From Nostoc sp. NMS2 (GTDB lineage Bacteria > Cyanobacteriota > Cyanobacteriia > Cyanobacteriales > Nostocaceae), in the NCBI RefSeq assembly GCF_017115105.1, contig NZ_JABXKH010000047.1, forward strand, positions 1-64,000: DNA of 64,000 nucleotides, written 5' to 3'. Position numbers and translations under genes: made by a program. Below the pieces are notes generated by a model that was not told the origin of the DNA, did no database searches, and was given only the letters and a program-made list of their open reading frames with translations. This document shows positions 9,109 to 18,770 of the stretch, one piece after another (the first letter of the stretch is position 1; every line of letters starts with the position of its first letter).

Positions 9109-9138
9109 TAAATGAGATACACACATGGAAGATACCTA

Positions 9139-9429
9139 ATGCCTGCCCGTTCTAAAATGGATAACCTTGGTCGTAACCAAGTAATTAATATTAGAGTTCA
9201 AGAACAACAACGGGATTTAATTGATAATGCTGCATCGATTCTTGGCAAGAACCGTTCTGACTTTATGTTAGAAGTTGCCTGTCGAGAAGCAGAGAAAGTC
9301 ATCTGTGACAAGACCTTCTTTGCGTTAGACGAGGAAAGATATCAAAAATTCCTTGCTATTTTGGACTCACCACCTAAAGCAAACGAAGAAATTCGTAAAT
9401 TATTAACGACTAAATCGCCTTGGGATTAA
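9139..9429 (+). CDS. DUF1778 (TacA-like) antitoxin
   Basis: This ribbon-helix-helix antitoxin has about 96 residues from the ATG at 9139; an upstream ATG at 9112 is also in frame. The N-terminal RHH reads NQVINIRVQEQQRDLIDNAA followed by LGKNRSDFMLEVACREAE, the usual DUF1778 pattern. The C-terminal tail (EERYQKFLAILDSPPKANEE) resembles the toxin-neutralising region of this family. It overlaps the GNAT toxin start by one base (TAATG), the usual coupling for such pairs. It should repress its own promoter at 9032. Confidence 0.88.
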   Translation: MPARSKMDNLGRNQVINIRVQEQQRDLIDNAASILGKNRSDFMLEVACREAEKVICDKTFFALDEERYQKFLAILDSPPKANEEIRKLLTTKSPWD

Positions 9430-9938
9430 TGACGAAACAAACAAAAATTATTAATCCTCCTCAGCCACTTACTCTTAAGCATGATGTATTAGAATTTGAA
9501 TCTAAATCAGAAGCTTTGAATAATTGGCTGAAGGAAAAATCTTTGAAAAATGAGGGGGATACGGCTAGAACTTTTGTAGTAACTATTGAAAATCAAGTAA
9601 TAGGCTATTACTGTTTAGCAACTGCTTCTGTAACTCATTTAATAGCTGTTAGTAAAGCTAAACGGAACGCACCAGACCCTATACCATGTATGCTTATCGG
9701 GAGACTTGCTGTAGACACCAAATGGGAAGGGCGGGGTATAGGGTCTGGTTTATTGAAAGATGCTATTATTCGTACTTTAACAGTATCCCAAATGGTGGGT
9801 ATTAGATGTGTTTTGGTTCACGCTAAGGATGAAGAAGCCAAAAGATTTTATTTAAAATACGGGTTTCAACCATCGCCAATAGAACCATTAACCCTAATGA
9901 TGACTTTAAAAGATATTCGAGCAAACCTTATAGATTAA
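9429..9938 (+). CDS. GNAT-family acetyltransferase toxin (TacT-like)
   Basis: This 169-residue protein is paired with a DUF1778 antitoxin. Known TacT-type toxins acetylate the amino group of aminoacyl-tRNAs and block translation. The acetyl-CoA site is visible as IGRLAVDTKWEGRGIGSGLL, followed by CVLVHAKDEEAKRFYLKYGF with the Tyr expected of the family. The preferred ATG at 9429 overlaps the antitoxin stop. Its 3' end overlaps a broken vapC on the other strand, suggesting this module landed there. Confidence 0.88.
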   Translation: MTKQTKIINPPQPLTLKHDVLEFESKSEALNNWLKEKSLKNEGDTARTFVVTIENQVIGYYCLATASVTHLIAVSKAKRNAPDPIPCMLIGRLAVDTKWEGRGIGSGLLKDAIIRTLTVSQMVGIRCVLVHAKDEEAKRFYLKYGFQPSPIEPLTLMMTLKDIRANLID

Positions 9939-10078
9939 TTACTCCTCCAAATTCTGCACAAGTGAATTAGGAGGATTTGAAATTTAAACAACTGTTGCAA
10001 CTTTTGGATAACTGCTGGATTCGGTTGTGGCCTTAATGGCTCAGAAATAACGTTAGTATCAAGTAAAAAGCGACTCAC
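9935..10078 (-). pseudogene. Truncated VapC-type PIN-domain toxin
   Basis: A GTG start overlaps the stop of the Phd-like antitoxin gene. The frame reads RFLLDTNVISEPLRPQPNPA, the canonical PIN N-terminus with its first catalytic Asp. It leaves the family after about 33 residues and ends at residue 47, where functional VapC has ~130 residues and three further acidic residues. The break lies within 100 bases of the end of the GNAT toxin gene. It is inactive by inspection. Confidence 0.8.
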
Positions 10079-10356
10079 AATATTATCTCTCGTCCCGGAG
10101 ACTTGTCGCGTACATCTTTCCAAACCTCATCAGGATCAATCTCGGTTCCTTCTTCCATGATTTCTTGACGAAATCGCTCCACAGATTCCCAAAAAGCTGG
10201 CTTTCCATGCAATAGACGCTGATATTCAGCCGCAGGTAGAATCACAGCAAGTTGCTGTCCCTGTTGCGTAATTTGTACCGATTCGCCTTGTTCAATTTCC
10301 TGAAAAATTTTATCCAGATTCTTAGGGACTTGCTCAATTGAATACTGCTGAGACAT
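10075..10356 (-). CDS. Phd/YefM-family antitoxin
   Basis: This 93-residue protein starts at the ATG at 10356. It has the family N-terminus (MSQQYSIEQVPKNLDKIFQE) and the VQITQQGQQLAVILPAAEYQ motif. The C-terminus is acidic and would normally wrap a VapC/PIN toxin. The cognate toxin downstream is truncated, so this is an orphan antitoxin that may persist as an anti-addiction factor or autorepressor. Confidence 0.85.
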   Translation of the reverse strand: MSQQYSIEQVPKNLDKIFQEIEQGESVQITQQGQQLAVILPAAEYQRLLHGKPAFWESVERFRQEIMEEGTEIDPDEVWKDVRDKSPGREIIL

Positions 10357-10417
10357 TGTGCTTTCTCTATTAAAAATTGCGAATAGTAAGCAATTACGGC
10401 AATTCTGCAAACTTTTG

Positions 10418-10984
10418 TTAAGTAAATAAGGATGCGATCGCACAAGTAAAATCAGGCAATATCGGTGACTTCAACTCATCACCATTGAACAACGTAGCAA
10501 CTAACTTTAAACTCGCTTGTTCGCGTCGATAAACTTCCACCTGTTGGTTGCGCCAATCCACAATCCAATATTCCCTAACACCTCTTGCTGAGTAAAGCTT
10601 TAGTTTAAATTCTCTATCCCGCTTTTCGTTTTCAATACCAGCAGACAGCACCTCTACTACCAGTTCTGGCGCACCAGTCAAATGCCCCGCCGCGTCTAAA
10701 AGCAGGGGCAATCTCTCGTTGCTAGCCCAGACAACATCAGGAATAACATTATCATTATCGCCAAAAATGATGCCTGGAGCAGGTACGACTTGTCCCAACG
10801 AAGTAGCTTGTGACCAGATATCTAATGGAGCAATAATCCTGACACAAGTTTTTTGATGATTCCAGTGAGGCGCTCTGGTCACAAACAATTCTCCGTCAAT
10901 AATTTCATAGCGGTTCCCGTTATCTGGAAACAACTCTAAATCGGCGGTAGTCCAGCGCACTCTTTCAGATATCGGCTGGTTCAT
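10418..10984 (-). CDS. Uma2-family (DUF820) putative endonuclease
   Basis: This 188-residue protein has the PD-(D/E)XK-like fold typical of the highly multiplied cyanobacterial Uma2 family. Visible landmarks are RYEIIDGELFVT, the acidic IPDVVW, the PELVVEVLSAG motif and the REYWIVDWRNQQVEVY strand. The cellular role of the family is unknown. It lies 60 bases upstream of the Phd-like gene in the same direction. Two other Uma2 genes are in this window. Confidence 0.88.
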   Translation of the reverse strand: MNQPISERVRWTTADLELFPDNGNRYEIIDGELFVTRAPHWNHQKTCVRIIAPLDIWSQATSLGQVVPAPGIIFGDNDNVIPDVVWASNERLPLLLDAAGHLTGAPELVVEVLSAGIENEKRDREFKLKLYSARGVREYWIVDWRNQQVEVYRREQASLKLVATLFNGDELKSPILPDFTCAIASLFT

Positions 10985-11074
10985 AAACCATCTTTATTTA
11001 GGGGATTTAGCTATTTTAGCCTGAGATAATATCGCAATCGCAATCCTATTTAATTTACAAACACCTAGAGGCTC

Positions 11075-11107
11075 AGATCCCCGACTTCTTGAAGAAGTCG
11101 GGGATCT
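11075..11107. terminator. Perfect 33-base palindrome between purF and Uma2
   Basis: The arms AGATCCCCGACTTCTT and AAGAAGTCGGGGATCT flank a single base, and TTTTTG follows on the plus strand. It sits downstream of purF (minus strand). The T-run is on the plus-strand side, so it may be a repeat-type palindrome rather than a dedicated purF terminator. Confidence 0.55.
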
Positions 11108-11170
11108 TTTTGTTCAGTGATAGGGAATAACTGTACCCTGTAACCTGTACCCTATTCCCTTCTTCAATTC

Positions 11171-12670
11171 CTACACCACTACCTTTTCTAAACTCAATTT
11201 AGAACGCTTCACTGGCTCAGGAATCGCTACAGGATAATCTCCAGTAAAGCAGGCAGAGCAGAAACTATTGGTGTCTTCTCGTGTTGCTTCTAGCATCCCT
11301 TCCCAACTGAGATAGGCGAGGCTGTCTACTTCCAGTTGCTTGGCAATTTCGGCTACTGACTTGGTAGCAGCAATCAGCTGATCCTGAGAATCGGTGTCGA
11401 TGCCATAGAAGCAAGGATGAGTTACTGGCGGGGAGGAGATTCGCATGTGTACTTCCACTGCACCCGCTTCACGCAAAGTTTTGACTAGTTTACGGCTAGT
11501 AGTACCGCGAACAATAGAGTCATCAACAATAATTACTCGTTTACCCGCTAGCACATCTTTAAGCGGGTTAAGTTTCATGCGGATACCTGACTCGCGCATG
11601 GTTTGTGTCGGCTGAATAAAGGTTCGTCCAACATAGCGATTTTTAATCAGCCCTTCAGCGTAAGCTACACCAGAAGCTTGGGAAAATCCGATCGCAGCAG
11701 GGATACCAGAATCAGGAACACCAAAGACTATATCGGCATCTACACAAGATTCTTTAGCTAGTTGATGTCCTAACCGCATCCGATAGCTGTACAAACTCTC
11801 GTTGTGCATGATGCTATCAGGGCGGGCAAAGTAAATCATCTCAAAGATACACAATTTCCTCTGGGGCTGTTGACTCCAATGATAGGAAGCCAAACCTTCT
11901 TCAGTAATCCAAACTAATTCGCCTGGTTCTACATCTCGCAGGTATTCGGCTCCAATGATGTCTAAACCACAAGTCTCGGATGCCAAAACGTAACGGACTG
12001 GATTACCAGCTAAAGTCCCAATTACTAGGGGGCGAATACCATTGGTGTCACGGACACCCATAATGCCGTCAGGAGTGCCAATAACTAAACTAAAGGCTCC
12101 TTGGCAACGATGAAATGCCTGAATTGAACCTTCTAGCCAATCTGCACCAGCATTAATGGCTTCTGCGATCGCAAAAGCAATCATTTCTGAGTCTGTTGTG
12201 GTGACTAAGTTATATTTTTTCTCAAGCAACTCTTGACGCAGTTGCACTGTATTGACTAAATTACCATTGTGTGCTAGAGCTAATGAACCTAAGCGAGTTT
12301 CCAGAACTGCGGGTTGGGCATTAACTTTGCGGCTAGAACCTGTGGTGGAATAACGAGTGTGACCAACAGCAAGGCTACCAGGCAATTGATCCAAGATGGA
12401 TTCATTAAAAACTTGAGACACCAAGCCCATGTCTTTGTGGAGATGGACTTGTGTACCTTCAAAGGTGGCAATCCCAGCTGATTCTTGACCCCGATGCTGG
12501 AGGGCGTACAATCCAAAGTAGGTCAGTTTAGCAACGTTTTCTCCTGGTGCGTAGATGCCAAAAACACCACAAGCTTCTTCTGGCTTGTCAGGCTGATTTT
12601 CATGACTATTGATTGGGTTGTTGGTAGGGTCGGGGTATTCATCCGAAGTGACAGAATGAATAGAGGTCAT
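11171..12670 (-). CDS. purF: Amidophosphoribosyltransferase
   Basis: This enzyme catalyses the first step of de novo purine synthesis, PRPP plus glutamine to phosphoribosylamine. It has 499 residues. A propeptide of about 33 residues precedes the catalytic Cys of the Ntn glutaminase (EACGVFGIYAPG, then LQHRGQESAGI). The PRPP loop VIIVDDSIVRGTTSRK lies near residue 370. Cysteines, including the C-terminal SFCSACFTGDYP pair, are as in the Fe-S-type Bacillus-like enzymes. purL lies upstream on the same strand, 357 bases away, so the two may be co-regulated. Confidence 0.96.
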   Translation of the reverse strand: MTSIHSVTSDEYPDPTNNPINSHENQPDKPEEACGVFGIYAPGENVAKLTYFGLYALQHRGQESAGIATFEGTQVHLHKDMGLVSQVFNESILDQLPGSLAVGHTRYSTTGSSRKVNAQPAVLETRLGSLALAHNGNLVNTVQLRQELLEKKYNLVTTTDSEMIAFAIAEAINAGADWLEGSIQAFHRCQGAFSLVIGTPDGIMGVRDTNGIRPLVIGTLAGNPVRYVLASETCGLDIIGAEYLRDVEPGELVWITEEGLASYHWSQQPQRKLCIFEMIYFARPDSIMHNESLYSYRMRLGHQLAKESCVDADIVFGVPDSGIPAAIGFSQASGVAYAEGLIKNRYVGRTFIQPTQTMRESGIRMKLNPLKDVLAGKRVIIVDDSIVRGTTSRKLVKTLREAGAVEVHMRISSPPVTHPCFYGIDTDSQDQLIAATKSVAEIAKQLEVDSLAYLSWEGMLEATREDTNSFCSACFTGDYPVAIPEPVKRSKLSLEKVVV

Positions 12671-12705
12671 GCTAGCTTTGCTCCTGGTGGGGGGGTCAAG
12701 TCAAA

Positions 12706-12890
12706 ATAATTCGTAATTGATAATACGTAATTCGTAATTATTAGCCCATCAGTGTAAGGATTTAGCATTGCTAAATCCTTACAAGGCTTGAAATCGTGAT
12801 GCTACGAGCTTTTGTTTTTTCATTGACCAATCAAGGAGCTTGTATGCTTCAATTACGAATTACGAATTACGAATTACGAATTAGTTAGTC
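12706..12890. repeat. Repeat cluster between purL and purF
   Basis: The gap holds 'aattcgtaatt' heptamer-type repeats at both ends (12706-12742 and 12851-12884), complementary to each other. Between them lies a 29-base palindrome at 12754-12782 (GTAAGGATTTAGC/GCTAAATCCTTAC). A related palindrome occurs at 38495. No gene is seen. Confidence 0.7.
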
Positions 12891-13027
12891 ACTGGGATTG
12901 TGTATATAGATAGTTGTTGATTTCTTAACAAATCTTTAACCATCTATTAAAACAGTACCGTAATTATGCCCAGAGACGCTAATAGTTCTGAGTAATTAGT
13001 GCTGATTTCTGAGTGAAGTCTAAATAC

Positions 13028-15406
13028 TTAGGACTCAGAAACAATGGTGTGGTTGGCGATCCGCCTGGCGATCGCATGGGAATAGCGATCGCTCATATCT
13101 TCGATACTAACTTTAATTAAGACCTGACTATCAGTGGTGAAAACCCCCAAACCCGTCTCCAAATTGCCAACAGTACCTAGTATTTTCCACTCTTGACCGA
13201 GATGTTCTTGTAAGTATGATTCCCAAATTACTTGTTGTTCTGATGCTACAGAAACTAAAATTCTGGCACCACCTTCGGCAAACAGCACCTCATCAAAACG
13301 AGATGGTGACTGGGTTGGTGCTATTTCTAAATTGATTTGGGCACCAAGGTTGCCAGCAATACAACATTCTGCTAGTGCGATCGCTACTCCCCCTTCAGCA
13401 GAATCATGGGCTGAACGTATCCAACCATTACGAATTCCTTCCCGACAAACTTTTTGGACGCGGCGTTCCAAGTCAAAATCTACCAGTGGCGGTTTGCCGG
13501 CAACAGTGCTGTGGATAGTGGCTAAATACTCAGATGCTCCCAAACTGATTTTAGATGTCAGAGGCAATCCCAGAAGATAAATCACATCGCCGGATGCTTG
13601 CCAACCTTGTCCACAAATTTTGGTGATATCGGGAATCAAGCCCACCATTCCCACAACAGGAGTCGGATAAATGGGTTGTGGAATGCCTTGAGAATCGAGG
13701 GTTTCATTGTATAAAGAAACATTTCCGCCTGTGACTGGTGTCGCTAATTCTCGACAACCTTCCGCTAAACCACGACAAGCTTCTGCCAATTGCCAATAAC
13801 CAATCGGTTTTTCTGGAGAGCCAAAATTTAAGTTATCCGTCACCGCCAGAGGTTCCGCACCCACACAGCTAAGATTGCGTGCAGCTTCTGCCACCACTGC
13901 CTTAGCTCCCTCGTAGGGGTCAAGATAAACATAACGAGGATTGCAATCTACTGTTGCTGCCACTCCTGATTTTGGATTTTGGATTTTGGATTTTAGATTG
14001 GGGACTTGTTCTAAGGGGCGCAAACGAATAACGGCGGCATCTGCGCCACCAGGAAGTATTACTGTATTATTTTGTACTTGATGGTCATATTGACGATATA
14101 CCCAGTTTTTAGATGCGATCGTGGGTGTATCGAGCAAAGTGAACAGGATATCATTCCAACTTTGCAACCCTGCTTGGAGTTCTATTCCAGCAGTTGTACA
14201 AACAGGTAAAGAATCAGGAGTCCATTCCCAAGCTTGACGCGCATATTCTGGCGGTTCTGCCAGCAACTCACGGTTATATAGTGGGGTATTTTCCGCCAAA
14301 GCCTCGGCGGGAATTTCTGCTGCTACTTTACCCTGAAAGAGAATTCGCACAATGGGTTCAGCGATGACAGTACCAGCGACAACTGCTTGAAGTCCCCAAC
14401 GGTGGAAAATGTCAATTAATTCTTGCTCACGCCCTTTATGGGCAACAAACAGCATTCGTTCTTGAGATTCCGAAAGCAGATATTCATAAGGAACCATCCC
14501 CGTTTCTCTTGCCGGAATCTTATCTAAATCTAGTTCAATTCCCACACCACCTTTTGCCGCCATCTCTGAAGTAGAACAGGTGATACCGGCCGCTCCCATA
14601 TCTTGAGCGGCGACAACTGCACCTGTTTTAAACGCCTCCAGACAAGCTTCAATTAACGACTTTTCCAAAAATGGATCGCCTACTTGCACAGCCGGGCGAT
14701 CGTCTATTGACTGATCGCTTAATTCTGCACTGGCAAAACTTGCGCCTCCCATGCCATCGCGCCCAGTGGTGGAACCAACATACAGTACTGGGTTGCCTAA
14801 GCCAGATGCCCCAGATTTAACAATTTCCTGGGTTTCCATTAATCCTAGTGCCATGACATTCACTAGGGGATTACCAGAATAAGCTGAGTCAAAGTAAACT
14901 TCGCCGCCAACGGTGGGTACTCCAACGCAATTACCATAATGTGAAATCCCCGCCACTACACCTTGGAACAGTCTTTGAGTTTTGGCATCTTCTAGGGAAC
15001 CGAAGCGCAGGGAATTTAATAGAGCAATGGGACGCGCACCCATCGTAAAAATATCTCTGAGAATACCGCCCACTCCTGTTGCTGCACCTTGAAATGGTTC
15101 AACAGCTGATGGGTGGTTGTGGGATTCAATCTTAAAAGCTAGTTGGAGTCCGTCACCCAAATCTACAACACCAGCATTTTCACCAGGCCCCACGAGGATG
15201 CGGGGCCCCTCAGTGGGAAATTGTTTAAGTAAAGGTCGAGAGTTTTTGTAACAGCAATGCTCAGACCACATTACCCCAAACATTCCCAGTTCAGCTTTGT
15301 TGGGATGACGGCCTAACCGACGGACAATTTCTGTGTATTCTTCTGGTTTAAGACCTTCAGCAGCGATTTCTTGAGGTGAAAAGAAAGCAGGAGATGTGGC
15401 GGTCAT
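13028..15406 (-). CDS. purL: Phosphoribosylformylglycinamidine synthase subunit PurL
   Basis: This is the ATP-dependent FGAR-to-FGAM step of purine synthesis, in the small-subunit form that works with separate PurS and PurQ (not in this window). It has 792 residues. Landmarks include the N-terminal [41 protein letters not shown], and the second-half [21 protein letters not shown] and [10 protein letters not shown]. Around residues 467-480 there is an unusual [13 protein letters not shown] stretch encoded by tandem 'ttttgga' repeats, apparently an in-frame repeat insertion. Everything else looks intact. Confidence 0.95.
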   Translation of the reverse strand: MTATSPAFFSPQEIAAEGLKPEEYTEIVRRLGRHPNKAELGMFGVMWSEHCCYKNSRPLLKQFPTEGPRILVGPGENAGVVDLGDGLQLAFKIESHNHPSAVEPFQGAATGVGGILRDIFTMGARPIALLNSLRFGSLEDAKTQRLFQGVVAGISHYGNCVGVPTVGGEVYFDSAYSGNPLVNVMALGLMETQEIVKSGASGLGNPVLYVGSTTGRDGMGGASFASAELSDQSIDDRPAVQVGDPFLEKSLIEACLEAFKTGAVVAAQDMGAAGITCSTSEMAAKGGVGIELDLDKIPARETGMVPYEYLLSESQERMLFVAHKGREQELIDIFHRWGLQAVVAGTVIAEPIVRILFQGKVAAEIPAEALAENTPLYNRELLAEPPEYARQAWEWTPDSLPVCTTAGIELQAGLQSWNDILFTLLDTPTIASKNWVYRQYDHQVQNNTVILPGGADAAVIRLRPLEQVPNLKSKIQNPKSGVAATVDCNPRYVYLDPYEGAKAVVAEAARNLSCVGAEPLAVTDNLNFGSPEKPIGYWQLAEACRGLAEGCRELATPVTGGNVSLYNETLDSQGIPQPIYPTPVVGMVGLIPDITKICGQGWQASGDVIYLLGLPLTSKISLGASEYLATIHSTVAGKPPLVDFDLERRVQKVCREGIRNGWIRSAHDSAEGGVAIALAECCIAGNLGAQINLEIAPTQSPSRFDEVLFAEGGARILVSVASEQQVIWESYLQEHLGQEWKILGTVGNLETGLGVFTTDSQVLIKVSIEDMSDRYSHAIARRIANHTIVSES

Positions 15407-15662
15407 GGAAATTATGCACCAATTGTACAGAGCATTATTCTACCGATTTACTTGTCCTGTAGGTGCATTTATTAGGATAGCTCATGACTATATGATGCTA
15501 AAAGTTTAAAAAAATAAATAAATTTACTTAAAGATATATATTTTTGTACACCTAAAGATAGATTGTATTCAACGCTGAATTACTGGTAAATGTACTGATA
15601 AAAATAAAGTAATAAAATTTTCTTTCCTTGTAATATGCATAGGTCATTTCCAGATTAGAGAA
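15407..15662. other. Divergent intergenic region before the glycine-repeat locus
   Basis: AT-rich spacer between purL (minus) and the small gene at 15663 (plus). It should carry both promoters. No RNA or repeat is recognised. Confidence 0.4.
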
Positions 15663-15902
15663 ATGGCTATCAGCCTGTCAGATGCTCCACTAGTTGAATG
15701 CAGAAAAAATTCAGAGGATGCGATGCGATCGCAAGTTTTAATGCTGTGGAATCTGATTAATTCTTTGGAACTTCATTCGTCTGAAGTGACTCCTACAACA
15801 GCAGACTCAATCACTGAATCGCTCTTGGAGAAAGGATTATGGCAATTTGCTTCCGAAACTGCTCATTTGAGTCAGCAAACCGACCGTATTAACATAATTT
15901 AG
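15663..15902 (+). CDS. Small hypothetical protein upstream of the glycine-repeat protein
   Basis: A 79-residue soluble protein preceded by a weak 'agagaa' ribosome site. It has no motif that I recognise. It ends 12 bases before the next start codon, and the next gene's AGAGGA ribosome site directly abuts its stop, so the two genes are very likely co-transcribed. It may be a dedicated partner or leader gene for the repeat protein, but that is inference. Confidence 0.6.
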   Translation: MAISLSDAPLVECRKNSEDAMRSQVLMLWNLINSLELHSSEVTPTTADSITESLLEKGLWQFASETAHLSQQTDRINII

Positions 15903-15914
15903 AGGATTTTGATC

Positions 15915-18428
15915 ATGCCTAGACTTACTGTTCCACCAAATCTCATCGGCACCAATTCTCCCGACACTTTAGTCGGGAAACAGTTAAATGTATCTCTGGC
16001 AATTGGTATTGATATTTTAACTGGAGGTTTCATTCGTACACTCTCAGGAAATGACACTATTGAGGGCACGGCTGCTGGCAGCAATAACGGCTCCGGCAAC
16101 GGCGGTACTGGGACAGGCATTGGCAACAACAAAGGCAGTATTAATACAGGGGACGGAAAAGACACGATCATTGGCACTGGTACTGGTGGTAACGGCAGCA
16201 ACGGCGGTAAAAAATCCGGCAATGGCGGTACTGGGAAAGGCATCGTCAACAACAAAAGCAGTATTAATACAGGAGATGGAAACGACACGATAGTCGGGAC
16301 TGGCACTGGCGGCAATGGTGGTACTGCTGGCAACTTATTGGGCAACGGCGGCAACGGCGGTACTGGGACTGGTATTACTAACAGTGGGAGTCTACATGCA
16401 GGGGATGGAAACGACACGATAGTCGGCACCGGTACTGGTGGCAAAGGCGGCGGTGGCAGTAGCGAAGACCCCGGCAATGGCGGTACTGGAACAGGCATCG
16501 CTAACAGTAGCAGTATTAATACAGGGGACGGAAAAGACACGATCGTTGGCACTAGTACTGGTGGTAACGGTGGCAATGACGGCTCCCAGGGTGGCAACGG
16601 CGGTACTGGGACAGGCATCGCTAACAGTGGCAGTATTAATACAGGGGACGGAAACGATACGATTACCGGCATCGGTACTGGCGGCAACGGCAGCAATGAC
16701 AGCTACGCGGGTGGCAACGGCAATACTGGGACAAGTATCGCTAACAGTGGCAGTATTGATACAGGGGACGGAAATGACACGATCAACGCCACAGGTAAGG
16801 GCGGCGATGGCGGCATCATCCTTTTTCAAAGCCGCGGCAATGGTGGCAACGCCGGTACTGGGACAGGCATCGACAATAGTGGCCGTATTAATACAGGGGA
16901 AGGAAATGACACGATCAACGCCACAGGGAAGGGCGGCACCCCTAGTTTCGGCCGCAGCCCTGGCCTCACCGAAGATGGGACTGGCATCAGCAATAGTGGC
17001 GAACTGGACACCGGGGAAGGACAAGACACGATCGTCGGTACAGGGGAGGGCGGCATCGGTGCCAGTGGTCTTGGCGCCAGCTTCGGGGGTAATGGGACTG
17101 GCATTGCTAATAGTGGCAGCCTGAATACAGGGGAAGGAAATGACACGATCACCGGCATCGGTACTGGCGGCAATGGCGCTGCTGGCGGTATCGGCGGCGG
17201 CAGCGGCGGTGATGGGACTGGCATTGCTAACAGTAGTGAACTGTACACTAGGGATGGAAATGACACGATCACCGGCATCGGCACTGGCGGCAACGGCGAT
17301 TCCGGCGACTTCAGACCCGGCAACGGCAGTACTGGAACTGGCATTGCTAACAGTGGCACTCTAAATGTAGGGAATGGACAAGACACGATCAACGGTACAG
17401 GGAAGGGCGGCATCGGTGGCAATGGCGTCTTCAACAGCGGCCTTGGTGGTGCTGGAATCGGCATTGCTAACAGTGGCAGTCTGAATGCAGATGAGGGAAA
17501 AGACACCATCAACGGCACTGGTATCGGTGGCGTTGGCGGCGATGCCACACCCGTCACTACTCCTGGCGGCGTTGGCGGGACTGGGATCGGCATCAGCAAC
17601 AGTGGCAAACTGGATACCGGAGACGGAGAAGACACGATCGGCGGCACAGGGCAGGGTGGCATCGGCGGCATCGGGACTATTGATTCCAAGGAAGAAATCG
17701 ATAGTAGTGAGCGCGTCGGTGGTAACGGCGGTGCTGGAATCGGCATCAGCAACAGTGGCAAACTGGATACTGGAGACGGAGAAGACACAATTATCGGCAC
17801 TGGCAATGGCGGCAAAGGCAGCATCGCTCCCGCTGGCATCGGTGATGGCGGTGCTGGAACTGGCATTCAGAACGCTAAAGACGGCACCATCACTACAGGG
17901 TCGGGCAAGGATACGATTACAGGTTATGGGAACAGTTCTGGAACAAACTCCACCGCCTATGGCATCTTCAACGATGGAATAATCGATACTGGCAATGGTT
18001 CTGACAAGCTTACCGGACAGGCGACAGCAACAATTGGTGGTACTGCATACGGCATTTATGGAGAAGGAATCATCAAGACTGGCAATGGCAATGACCAAAT
18101 TATCGCCACCAGTACCCTAGACGGAGTTCAACAGAAAGTCACCATCGGTGGCGGCATCAATATTGCTTTGGGCACTGGGAATGACTACTTGAAAGGATTT
18201 GGTGCTGCAACTGTTGATGGCGGCGATGGTTTTGACACCCTCGATCTCAGGGCTTTCAATCGCTCTGAACTCTTCGTATCTGGGGTTATTTCGGGCAATA
18301 CCCTTAACTCTGCCAACCTCACTTTCAACAGCAATGGAACCTCTATTAGCTTGTCTACGACTGGCTTTGAGAAATTTATCTTTGCAGATAGCTCTTTCTG
18401 CTACAGTAGTTTGACAAACGGGGCATAG
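15915..18428 (+). CDS. Glycine-rich RTX-like repeat protein
   Basis: This 837-residue protein starts at the ATG at 15915 behind AGAGGA. After a short unique N-terminus (PPNLIGTNSPDTLVGKQLNV) there are about 16 units of roughly 40-50 residues. Each contains a TGDGNDTIxGTGxGG core, a glycine/asparagine-rich stretch, and a GTGIANSGS(I/L) segment. The GDGNDTI core resembles the calcium-binding RTX nonapeptide. The last ~80 residues (DGGDGFDTLDL, then GFEKFIFADSS) are non-repetitive and typical of type I-secreted cyanobacterial RTX proteins. No Sec signal is seen. It is likely extracellular; a type I exporter is encoded at 32-40 kb. Its GC content is far above its surroundings. Confidence 0.82.
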   Translation: MPRLTVPPNLIGTNSPDTLVGKQLNVSLAIGIDILTGGFIRTLSGNDTIEGTAAGSNNGSGNGGTGTGIGNNKGSINTGDGKDTIIGTGTGGNGSNGGKKSGNGGTGKGIVNNKSSINTGDGNDTIVGTGTGGNGGTAGNLLGNGGNGGTGTGITNSGSLHAGDGNDTIVGTGTGGKGGGGSSEDPGNGGTGTGIANSSSINTGDGKDTIVGTSTGGNGGNDGSQGGNGGTGTGIANSGSINTGDGNDTITGIGTGGNGSNDSYAGGNGNTGTSIANSGSIDTGDGNDTINATGKGGDGGIILFQSRGNGGNAGTGTGIDNSGRINTGEGNDTINATGKGGTPSFGRSPGLTEDGTGISNSGELDTGEGQDTIVGTGEGGIGASGLGASFGGNGTGIANSGSLNTGEGNDTITGIGTGGNGAAGGIGGGSGGDGTGIANSSELYTRDGNDTITGIGTGGNGDSGDFRPGNGSTGTGIANSGTLNVGNGQDTINGTGKGGIGGNGVFNSGLGGAGIGIANSGSLNADEGKDTINGTGIGGVGGDATPVTTPGGVGGTGIGISNSGKLDTGDGEDTIGGTGQGGIGGIGTIDSKEEIDSSERVGGNGGAGIGISNSGKLDTGDGEDTIIGTGNGGKGSIAPAGIGDGGAGTGIQNAKDGTITTGSGKDTITGYGNSSGTNSTAYGIFNDGIIDTGNGSDKLTGQATATIGGTAYGIYGEGIIKTGNGNDQIIATSTLDGVQQKVTIGGGINIALGTGNDYLKGFGAATVDGGDGFDTLDLRAFNRSELFVSGVISGNTLNSANLTFNSNGTSISLSTTGFEKFIFADSSFCYSSLTNGA

Positions 18429-18713
18429 GTTTGTGAATTCCTGTGTCTCGTGTTTTACCTCCTAAGTGTCTAATCGGTGTTATTTGCTCTTAAGCTGACA
18501 AAGCATCTACCAGCGTATATATTCTTAGTTCCAAATTTGCATAGATTTACTGTGACTCAGAGATTATTCGGGGGTATGCAGTTTAGCTGTAACAATCAAG
18601 TGACGAGGATCACACTTATACATGATTATGATCGTCTCTCTGCGATCGCTAACTAGGCATAATTAATGACAACTGAACTCTAGCCGAGTCATTAATAGGG
18701 AACACACTTAAAT

Positions 18714-18748
18714 TGCCGACAGCCTTAAACAAGGACTGTCGGTTTTTT
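18714..18748 (+). terminator. Rho-independent terminator
   Basis: The stem CCGACAG/CTGTCGG (extended by GCC..GGA pairs) with a short A-rich loop is followed by six T residues. It is 285 bases downstream of the glycine-repeat gene and could end that operon or a small transcript in the gap. Confidence 0.8.
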
Positions 18749-18770
18749 GTATTTGTCATTTGTCATTTGT

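Noticed and set aside
15899-18098. Several long frames on both strands across the glycine-repeat gene (e.g. Pro/Leu/Val-rich minus frames)
   Set aside because: They arise from repeat periodicity. Only the frame from 15915 has a ribosome site, RTX-like motifs and a non-repetitive end.
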